DNA from: Maribacter hydrothermalis | GTDB taxonomy: Bacteria; Bacteroidota; Bacteroidia; Flavobacteriales; Flavobacteriaceae | Reading direction: 5' to 3' | Assembly (NCBI RefSeq): GCF_001913155.1 | Contig: NZ_CP018760.1 | Coordinates: 3,348,001 to 3,412,000 of the forward strand | Length of the DNA: 64,000 nt | Part shown: piece by piece, positions 57,684 through 64,000 of the stretch | How positions within the stretch are numbered: position 1 is the stretch's first letter | Layout of the letters: every line of letters begins with the position of its first letter | The notes under the pieces: generated by a model | Told to the model about the DNA's origin: nothing | What the model saw: the letters and a program-made list of their open reading frames with translations, nothing else | Databases searched by the model: none | Program-made: the position numbers and the translations under genes

Positions 57684-60593
57684 ATGCGATATATTTTAAT
57701 ACTTTTTTGCGGTTTATTATGCTCTTCTAGCATTCTTGCTCAAAATCCACTAATTACAAAAGATAGTCTTGCTCAGAAAGCTTGGGTTGATAGCCAGTAT
57801 TCTCAAATGACATTAGATGAGAAATTGGGACAATTATTTATGGTAAGTGTTGCATCAAATCAAAGTAAACAGGCAACAGACAACCTTAAAAGTTTAATCG
57901 TCAAAGAAAATTTAGGAGGCGTGATCTTTTCTAAGGGTGGTCCGGTTAGACAGGCTCAACTGACTAATGATTATCAATCGGTATCAAAAATTCCCCTGTT
58001 AATAGGAATGGACGCTGAATGGGGTCTTTCAATGCGGTTAGATTCCACTTATGCCTTTCCTTGGAATATGACTTTAGGTGCTATACAAGATAGTGTTGTA
58101 GTTGAGAAAGTAGGCTATCAAATTGGCAAACATGCTAAAAGACTTGGAGTACACATTAATTTTGCGCCAGATTTAGATATAAATACCAATCCTAATAACC
58201 CTATTATTGGTAATCGTTCGTTTGGGGAGGATAGAGATAATGTCGTAGAAAAAGGGGTTGCATTTGTAAAAGGAATGGAACGAGCTGGTGTTTTAGCGAA
58301 TGGAAAGCATTTTCCCGGGCATGGAGATACCGAAGTAGATTCTCATCATAATTTACCGGTTATTCCTTTTTCTAGAAAACGATTAGATAGTTTAGAATTA
58401 TATCCATTTAAAAAACTCATACGTTCTGGAATAAGTAGTATAATGGTTGCACATTTAGAAGTGCCAGCGCTCGAAATGCAAAAAGAACTACCGTCTTCAA
58501 TTTCCGAACAAATAATTTCTGGACTATTAAAAGAAGAGTTAGGTTATAAAGGTTTAATTTTTACCGATGCTTTGAACATGAAAGGAGTGTCAACAAAAGG
58601 TAAGGAAGGCAGTGTAGAACTTGCTGCTTTTATGGCCGGTAATGATATGCTTTTAATGCCCGAGAACATTGTCAATGCTAAAGAAAAGCTAACCAAGGCT
58701 TACGAAAAAGGAAGGTTAAGTGAGCAACGGTTGGCATATTCAGTTAAGAAAATATTACTGGCAAAATATAAGGCGGGATTAAACAATTATAAGCCAATTG
58801 CAATTAAAAATTTATATGAAGATTTAAATAGTATTGAAGACGATATTATTTATGAGGAGGCTATTGAGAATGCCATAACAATAGTAAAGAATGATTTAGA
58901 CCTATTAGCTATTAAGAACTTAGATAATAAGAAAATAGCTTATGTTAAGTTCGGTGATGAATCCAATGAGGCCTTCGTGAACGGACTCAAAAAATATACA
59001 AATGTAACTGTAGTAGAAGCTGATGACATTAACACCTTAAAAATTAAATTAAAGGAATATAATTTAGTAATTGTCGGCCATCATAAAAGTAATGAAAGTC
59101 CTTGGAAATCGTATAAATTTACATCGAAGGAGCTTAATTGGTTACAGGATATTGGCAATGAAAGAACCTCTAATCTTATTCTTTGCGTTTTTGCAAAACC
59201 TTATGCATTAGCTGATATTAAATCTTTTGAGAATATAAATGCTGTTGTAATGGCATACCAAAATAGTGCTATTGCGCAAGAGAAAACTGCAGAAGTTCTT
59301 TTTGGGGCAGTTGGTGCAACTGGGAAACTACCTGTAAGTGCACATTCTGATTTTCCTGTGAATACCGGACAAAAAACATTGTCATTGAGTAGATTAGGTT
59401 ACAGTATCCCAGAACGTGTAGGACTAAGCACAAAAGGATTGGCGAAAATTGACCGAATGGTAACTGGTGGGCTCGATAGCTTAATGTTTCCCGGGGCTCA
59501 AATATTAGTAGCAAGAAAAGGAAAGGTCGTTTATCAAAAAGGTTTTGGTAAACCTACTTATGACTCCAAAGTGAAAATTACTAACGATTATATCTATGAT
59601 TTGGCATCGTTAACTAAAATTCTAGCGACATTACCCATGGTTATGAAGATGGAAGAAGAAGGTGCTATTGGTTTAAATAATACTTTTGAAGAGTTAGTTC
59701 CCAACTATTCCAATACTGAAATTAAAAATGTAACGGTACTAAAAGCTTTATCACATTATGGACGTTTACCGGCATGGATACCTTTTTATATTAGTACGCT
59801 TGACGAGAATAAAAAACCGTCCGGGGAGTTTTATCGAAATACTAAGCTTCCTGGATTTTCAACTAAGGTATATGATAATTTATATCTGGCAGATGCCTAT
59901 CAAGACTCCATTTATAATAGAATAGGCAGACAAGATTTAAAATCAAACCGATATCGCTATAGTGACGTTCCTTATTATGTAATGAAGAAAGTTATTGAAG
60001 ATAATTACAAGCTAAAATTAGATGTATTAAGCAATAATTTTCTTTATAGTAGATTAGGGGCTAACCATACTGCGTATAACCCGTTAGAAAAGTTCGATAA
60101 AAGCATGATTGTTCCTTCTGAGGAAGATGATTATTATAGATATGGTACCGTGCAAGGGTATGTCCATGATATGGGTGCTGCAATGCAAGCTGGTGTAGGT
60201 GGTCATGCCGGTCTTTTTAGTAATTCCAATGACATTGCCAAGATTATGCAAATGTATTTACAAGAGGGTTATTATGGGGGCACAAAATTTTTCGATTCAA
60301 GAACGGTTAAGAAATTCAACACCTGTTATTTTTGTGAAAACAATGTTAGGAGAGGAGTGGGCTTTGATAAGCCTCAATTAGAACACAGTGGCCCTACATG
60401 CGGTTGTGTATCTAGGAAAAGCTTTGGGCATAGTGGTTTTACAGGTACCTATACTTGGGCCGACCCTGAAGAAGAAATAGTATATGTGTTTTTATCGAAC
60501 AGAACATATCCTTCTGCATCAAACACACTTTTAGTTAAATCTGGGTTAAGAACAAGAATTCAACAGGTTATTTACGACTCTATTTTGAATTAA
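57684..60593 (+). CDS. Exported GH3 beta-N-acetylglucosaminidase fused to a serine beta-lactamase-fold domain
   Basis: A 969-residue secreted protein. Signal peptide: ILILFCGLLCSSSILAQ. GH3 domain (about 40-370): KHFPGHGDTEVDSHH with His209, ISDAL-type site FTDALNM with Asp295. GH3_C-like part to about 565. Then a class C beta-lactamase-fold domain (about 575-965) with SLTK at 642-645, a YSD-type second motif and HSGFTGT. B. subtilis encodes NagZ and the muramyl-L-alanine amidase AmiE (same fold) as neighbours; here both activities may sit in one chain to strip muropeptides outside the cytoplasm. The amidase activity is inferred. It is 94 bases after the orphan gene. Confidence 0.88.
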   Translation: MRYILILFCGLLCSSSILAQNPLITKDSLAQKAWVDSQYSQMTLDEKLGQLFMVSVASNQSKQATDNLKSLIVKENLGGVIFSKGGPVRQAQLTNDYQSVSKIPLLIGMDAEWGLSMRLDSTYAFPWNMTLGAIQDSVVVEKVGYQIGKHAKRLGVHINFAPDLDINTNPNNPIIGNRSFGEDRDNVVEKGVAFVKGMERAGVLANGKHFPGHGDTEVDSHHNLPVIPFSRKRLDSLELYPFKKLIRSGISSIMVAHLEVPALEMQKELPSSISEQIISGLLKEELGYKGLIFTDALNMKGVSTKGKEGSVELAAFMAGNDMLLMPENIVNAKEKLTKAYEKGRLSEQRLAYSVKKILLAKYKAGLNNYKPIAIKNLYEDLNSIEDDIIYEEAIENAITIVKNDLDLLAIKNLDNKKIAYVKFGDESNEAFVNGLKKYTNVTVVEADDINTLKIKLKEYNLVIVGHHKSNESPWKSYKFTSKELNWLQDIGNERTSNLILCVFAKPYALADIKSFENINAVVMAYQNSAIAQEKTAEVLFGAVGATGKLPVSAHSDFPVNTGQKTLSLSRLGYSIPERVGLSTKGLAKIDRMVTGGLDSLMFPGAQILVARKGKVVYQKGFGKPTYDSKVKITNDYIYDLASLTKILATLPMVMKMEEEGAIGLNNTFEELVPNYSNTEIKNVTVLKALSHYGRLPAWIPFYISTLDENKKPSGEFYRNTKLPGFSTKVYDNLYLADAYQDSIYNRIGRQDLKSNRYRYSDVPYYVMKKVIEDNYKLKLDVLSNNFLYSRLGANHTAYNPLEKFDKSMIVPSEEDDYYRYGTVQGYVHDMGAAMQAGVGGHAGLFSNSNDIAKIMQMYLQEGYYGGTKFFDSRTVKKFNTCYFCENNVRRGVGFDKPQLEHSGPTCGCVSRKSFGHSGFTGTYTWADPEEEIVYVFLSNRTYPSASNTLLVKSGLRTRIQQVIYDSILN

Positions 60594-60611
60594 AAAGGTA
60601 GTTTTGCATTA

Positions 60612-61751
60612 ATGAAAATAGCAATAGTATGTTATCCTACCTTCGGTGGTAGTGGAGTTGTCGCAACGGAATTAGGGATTGCATTGGCCAATAGAGGTCA
60701 TGAAATTCATTTTATTACGTACAAACAGCCCGTACGCCTTGAACTTTTAAGTAATAAAATATTCTTTCACGAAGTTCATGTACCAGAGTATCCCCTTTTC
60801 CATTATCAACCCTATGAACTGGCTTTGTCTAGTAAACTGGTAGATACTATAAAGCTGCATAAAATAGACCTATTGCACGTGCATTATGCTATACCGCATG
60901 CATATGCGGGCTATATGGCAAAAAAAATGTTAGAAGAAGAAGGTATTTATGTGCCTATGATTACAACATTACATGGAACTGATATTACTCTAGTAGGTAA
61001 GCATCCCTTTTATAAGCCTGCAGTAACCTTCAGTATAAATCAATCTGATGTAGTAACTTCTGTATCTGAAAGTTTAAAAAGAGGCACGTTAGATACTTTT
61101 GATATAAAGGGTGAAATTGAAGTAATCCCTAATTTTATCGATGCAAAAAAATATAGTACCTCTTTTACTGATTGCCAACGTTCTAACATGGCAAATGAAG
61201 AAGAGCGTATTGTTACCCATATAAGTAACTTTAGAAAAGTTAAGCGAATACCTGATGTTATTAAAGTATTTAGTAAAATTCAACTTGAAATACCTTCTAA
61301 GCTTATAATGGTAGGTGAAGGGCCTGAAAAGGAAGGAGCTGAACGCTTGTGCGAGGAATTAGGTATTGCAAAAAAGGTGATATTTCTAGGTAATAGTAAT
61401 GAAATTGATAAGATTCTTTGTTTTTCAGATTTATTTCTATTGCCATCGGAAACAGAGAGTTTTGGCCTTGCAGCATTAGAGGCTATGATAAATAAAGTTC
61501 CTGTAATATCCAGTAATGCCGGTGGTATTCCAGAAGTAAACACAGAAGGAGTCAGTGGCTTTCTTAGTAATGTGGGCGATCTTAATGATATGGCTGCTAA
61601 AGCAATTTCTATTTTAAAAGATGACGAAGTACTTGAAAGGTTTAAACTAAATGCTTTAAACGAAGCCAAACGTTTTGACATACAGAAGGTTGTGCCTCTT
61701 TATGAGGAAGTTTATGAAAGAGCTTTTAAGGCTCGTTTTAAGAATAATTAG
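60612..61751 (+). CDS. bshA: N-acetyl-alpha-D-glucosaminyl L-malate synthase BshA
   Basis: A 379-residue GT4 glycosyltransferase joining GlcNAc (from UDP-GlcNAc) to L-malate, the first step of bacillithiol synthesis. Markers: YPTFGGSGVVATELG at the N-terminus, TTLHGTDITLVG, SVSESLKRGT, the EX7E region in SETESFGLAALEAMINKVP, and SSNAGGIPEV. It lies 18 bases after the GH3 fusion gene, at the end of the long plus-strand run. BshB and BshC are not in the window; BshB is a PIG-L-family deacetylase like the NagB-fused domain. Confidence 0.94.
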   Translation: MKIAIVCYPTFGGSGVVATELGIALANRGHEIHFITYKQPVRLELLSNKIFFHEVHVPEYPLFHYQPYELALSSKLVDTIKLHKIDLLHVHYAIPHAYAGYMAKKMLEEEGIYVPMITTLHGTDITLVGKHPFYKPAVTFSINQSDVVTSVSESLKRGTLDTFDIKGEIEVIPNFIDAKKYSTSFTDCQRSNMANEEERIVTHISNFRKVKRIPDVIKVFSKIQLEIPSKLIMVGEGPEKEGAERLCEELGIAKKVIFLGNSNEIDKILCFSDLFLLPSETESFGLAALEAMINKVPVISSNAGGIPEVNTEGVSGFLSNVGDLNDMAAKAISILKDDEVLERFKLNALNEAKRFDIQKVVPLYEEVYERAFKARFKNN

Positions 61752-61892
61752 ACATTCATTTATTTGTGCTCTTTTTTTATAATTCAATTGTATTCAAGTA
61801 ATAGTGTCTTTACAAACGAATTTCAGAATTCTGATAGTTTCAAGGTAGAAAATATATTGAATTAAAATTATAGCGGTCATTTTGAAGAATAA

Positions 61893-62197
61893 TATTTTCT
61901 TAGTAAAAATCAAGATGAGCTAATTACCTATTACGTAAGGGTTAATAGAACCAAAAAGCCAGGTTTAAAACCTCTTGTAATTGAATTTACTCGATAATCG
62001 AGAATTAAAAGCTCCGAAGCTTGCCTCGAAATGAAAATATTTATTCCTATAACTGCCTTATGGGCTTGCCATGAGGTTGTTTACTAAAAGCATTTTATTG
62101 GTTTAGTGATGAAAAAATAATAAGCTTTGCAGAACTGCAGATTAAAGAGAATGTAAACACTTTAATTTTTCATAAGCTTAAACCTAGGACAAAGTAA
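61893..62197 (+). pseudogene. Possible decayed coding remnant split by repeat copy D
   Basis: The gap from bshA to the OmpA gene is 643 bases. It holds two short protein-like frames flanking copy D. One reads DELITYYVRVNRTKKPG and stops inside the repeat head; the other reads FYWFSDEKIISFAELQ on to KLKPRTK and a stop, beginning just after the repeat tail. A third stretch nearer bshA (VFTNEFQNSDSFKVENI) is also open. No family is recognised and chance open frames are common in AT-rich DNA. A lone TATATTTG at 62203-62210 could be a -7 box for the OmpA gene. Otherwise nothing is seen in this gap. Confidence 0.2.
61986..62085. repeat. Dispersed palindromic intergenic repeat, copy D
   Basis: Head TTTACTCGATAATCGAG, hairpin 1 AAGCT-ccga-AGCTT (62009-62022), hairpin 2 GCC-ttatg-GGC (62055-62065) and tail GCCATGAGGTTGTTTACT. 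Layout matches copy B while the hairpin 1 sequence is different. Confidence 0.6.
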
Positions 62198-62394
62198 GGG
62201 CATATATTTGTATTGAATCCATTTAGCATTTACAAACTTCGATTAAGCTCAAAATCCACATGAATTCAATAGTATTTTATCGATTATTAGATTACTTATA
62301 ACTATCAATCGATTTTAATTGCTTTATGTGGAAATTGTTTGTTAACTGCTTGAATTACAATTAATTTTACTTTTTATAACCCAAATTTATTATT

Positions 62395-63576
62395 ATGAGA
62401 ACTATTAAATATTTTAGTTTTTTACTGCTATTTCTTGCGGCCAATATTTCCAAAGCCCAAGAAGAACTACAAATTACGGCAAAGGATAGTATTGTTCAAA
62501 GTTCATGGATTGTTGGTGTAGGTTTTAATGCCGTAGATGATTCAGGAAATGTTTTTGACGGTTTATTCGATGTCGGTGATGAATGGAATATTGTTCCTTT
62601 CCCTTCACGCGTGAGCATTGGAAGGTATTTTAAAAATGGTCTTGGTTTAGAAGCTATAGGTACGTACAATAAATATAAGGACGGTAAAATCATAGACGAT
62701 GAGGTTATTTTTGAAGATATTCCTTACTATGCTTTTGATGCACGGTTAACATATGATTTAAATCAGATAATTGGTCAAACTGGTTGGTTTGATCCTTATA
62801 TTGGTATTGGCGCTGGGTATACTGATGCCAATAATAGAGGAAGAGGTACATATAATGCCGTGGTAGGATTTAGAACTTGGTTTTCAGATAGATGGGGGCT
62901 CGATTTTAATTCTACCGGAAAATGGGCAATGAAATCAGAGGTTGGTGTAACAAATCATATACAACACGCAGCAGGTGTGGTTTATCAGTTTGGCATAGAG
63001 AAAGGACTTTCTAAAAGAGGAGAGGAGAAGCTTGAATTAATGGCGGCCATCGCAAAAGAAAAACAGCGACAAACTGATTCAATTAATGAAGTTAATAGGT
63101 TAAGGGACGAGGCTTTACTAGCGGAAAGACTTGAGAAACAGAAAAGAGAAGATGCTTTAGCGGCAGCAGAAAAAGCAAAATTAGATGAACTTAATAATAA
63201 AAGGAATAGTATTAAATCGAGAATAGAAGAGCTAGGTTATGTTTATTTTGATTTAAATTCATCTGTTGTAAATAGAAAGTCTAAAGACGTTTTAGACGAT
63301 TTAGCTGAAGTATTAGGAGAAATACCAACCTTAAAATTAAAAATTACGTCGCATACTGATTCTAGGGGAACTTCTATGTATAATGATTGGTTATCTCAAC
63401 GAAGGGTTGAAAAGACTAAAGCTTATTTATTGTCAATTGGTGTTAGAGAAGATAAATTGTTGACCGAAGCATATGGTGAACGTAAGTTACTAAATGAGTG
63501 TAATGATGGTACTTATTGCCCTGAAGAAAAACATGCGGTCAATAGACGTTCCGAGTTTGTTATAATAGAGTTTTAA
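62395..63576 (+). CDS. OmpA-family outer-membrane protein
   Basis: A 393-residue protein. Signal peptide FLLLFLAANISKAQ; an eight-stranded-barrel-like domain (about 30-200) rich in aromatic and Gly turns; a charged helical linker (about 205-272, QKREDALAAAEKAKLDELN); and an OmpA C-terminal domain (about 278-393). The last has YVYFDLNSSVVNRKS, TSHTDSRGTSMYNDWLSQRR and NRRSEFVI, the peptidoglycan-binding signature. It tethers the outer membrane to the cell wall. It is monocistronic, with a strong terminator after it and a possible distant -7 box before it. Confidence 0.92.
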   Translation: MRTIKYFSFLLLFLAANISKAQEELQITAKDSIVQSSWIVGVGFNAVDDSGNVFDGLFDVGDEWNIVPFPSRVSIGRYFKNGLGLEAIGTYNKYKDGKIIDDEVIFEDIPYYAFDARLTYDLNQIIGQTGWFDPYIGIGAGYTDANNRGRGTYNAVVGFRTWFSDRWGLDFNSTGKWAMKSEVGVTNHIQHAAGVVYQFGIEKGLSKRGEEKLELMAAIAKEKQRQTDSINEVNRLRDEALLAERLEKQKREDALAAAEKAKLDELNNKRNSIKSRIEELGYVYFDLNSSVVNRKSKDVLDDLAEVLGEIPTLKLKITSHTDSRGTSMYNDWLSQRRVEKTKAYLLSIGVREDKLLTEAYGERKLLNECNDGTYCPEEKHAVNRRSEFVIIEF

Positions 63577-63595
63577 CTTAGAAAATAAAATATAT

Positions 63596-63630
63596 AAAAG
63601 CCCGGTAGAATTAATTCTATCGGGCTTTTT
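63596..63630 (+). terminator. Intrinsic terminator after the OmpA-family gene
   Basis: 15-bp stem with one G-U pair (AAAAGCCCGGTAGAA / TTCTATCGGGCTTTT), TTAA loop and trailing T, 20 bases after the stop codon. Confidence 0.88.
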
Positions 63631-63656
63631 ATATATATCTAAATAAAGTTGTACAA

Positions 63657-63672
63657 TTTACTCGAGTTAACG
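63657..63672. repeat. Fragment of the dispersed repeat, copy E
   Basis: TTTACTCGAGTTAACG retains the head TTTACTCGA and is followed by CGCTAAGTTATTT, resembling CGCTAAAATCTTT after hairpin 1 in copy B. It may be a deletion derivative lacking hairpin 1. Confidence 0.35.
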
Positions 63673-63742
63673 CTAAGTTATTTGTAGTCAAATGCTTTTA
63701 CTTCATAAAGAAATTGACAATGATATTCAGTAAATAATAGTT

Positions 63743-64000
63743 TTATGTACCTACGCTAAAAGTGAATATTGGAGAAATAGATTCGTTACCAACGCTATCC
63801 TTGGTTACAATTTTCCAATAATAGGTTTTGCCATTTTCTACAGGTATATCGTTCAATCTTGTTGTTTCTATATCAGTACCGTAAAGCTCGGGGTCTTTAG
63901 CCTCACTAAAGTACACATCATACCCAACAATATCATCGTCTAAATCTTCTGAATTCCAAATGAGGTTAACGGTAGTGCTGGTTTGTGAAATAGAAGCACC
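63743..64000 (-). CDS. C-terminal end of an FN3-like domain protein (partial)
   Basis: Eighty-five residues are visible before the stop. TTVNLIWNSEDLDDDIVGYD, DVYFSEAKDPELYG, VENGKTYYWKIVTKDSVGN and SPIFTFSVGT make one fibronectin type III-like beta sandwich at the C-terminus. The frame runs off the window edge, so the start, any signal and other domains are unseen. Such domains are common in flavobacterial surface lipoproteins; no function can be given. It converges on the OmpA-family gene. Confidence 0.8.
   Translation of the reverse strand, partial: GASISQTSTTVNLIWNSEDLDDDIVGYDVYFSEAKDPELYGTDIETTRLNDIPVENGKTYYWKIVTKDSVGNESISPIFTFSVGT

Overview
The window is AT-rich chromosomal DNA from a bacterium of the family Flavobacteriaceae (phylum Bacteroidota). 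The signs are a SusC/SusD pair, a giant adhesin ending in a type B type IX secretion (gliding-motility) signal, a NagB-LmbE fusion, BshA of bacillithiol synthesis, a flavobacterial LptD/TamB/MCE set, little sign of Shine-Dalgarno leaders, and promoter-like TAnnTTTG boxes. The genus cannot be fixed from sequence alone. No rRNA, tRNA, CRISPR array, insertion sequence or prophage was seen; almost everything is chromosomal core or family-typical accessory content.

Layout. 0-1 kb: septum protein (cut by the window edge) and uridine kinase. 1-3.3 kb: MFS exporter and ChbG-type deacetylase. 3.4-7.4 kb (minus): acetate module, a DUF4212 subunit, Na+/solute symporter and acetyl-CoA synthetase. 7.5-16.7 kb: peptidoglycan and amino-sugar recycling island. 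On the minus strand are a DigH-like GHL10 lipoprotein, AmpG-like permease, cytosolic NagZ, AnmK and a NagB-LmbE fusion; diverging on the plus strand are a DeoR regulator and MurQ. A shared intergenic region carries phased TGC-N7-TGC repeats that look like operators. 16.7-27.5 kb: sugar dehydrogenase lipoprotein, the 2859-residue SprB-like adhesin and an esterase lipoprotein. 27.5-36.3 kb (minus): SusC, SusD and an FG-GAP/ASPIC-UnbV lipoprotein. 36.7-41.6 kb (minus): methyltransferase, AI-2E-type permease, DUF4159 protein, RsmE and TsaD. 41.6-46.2 kb: TamB. 46.3-49.3 kb: PfkA, GapA and a GlcNAc-kinase-like protein. 49.4-52.5 kb (minus): RidA and LptD. 52.6-61.8 kb (plus): cell-wall amidase, MCE protein, two Fe-S proteins, a conserved orphan, an exported GH3/serine-hydrolase fusion and BshA. 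62.4-64 kb: OmpA-type protein, then the end of an FN3-like protein.

How it fits together. The window encodes nearly a full route from shed cell-wall glycan to glycolysis: glycan trimming (GHL10; exported GH3-amidase fusion), uptake (AmpG-like), hydrolysis (NagZ), phosphorylation (AnmK; BadF-type kinase), etherase (MurQ), deaminase (NagB), then PfkA and GapA. The one missing step, GlcNAc-6-P deacetylation (NagA), might be done by the LmbE-type deacetylase domain fused to NagB; this is a hypothesis. Outer-membrane biogenesis (LptD, TamB, MCE, amidase, OmpA) forms the second theme, and LptD, TamB, MCE and the orphan protein all appear to start at TTG.

The most unusual non-coding signal is a dispersed, palindromic intergenic repeat (four main copies plus a fragment) with a TTTACTCGATAATCGAG head, an apparent compensatory change in its stem, and two internal hairpins.
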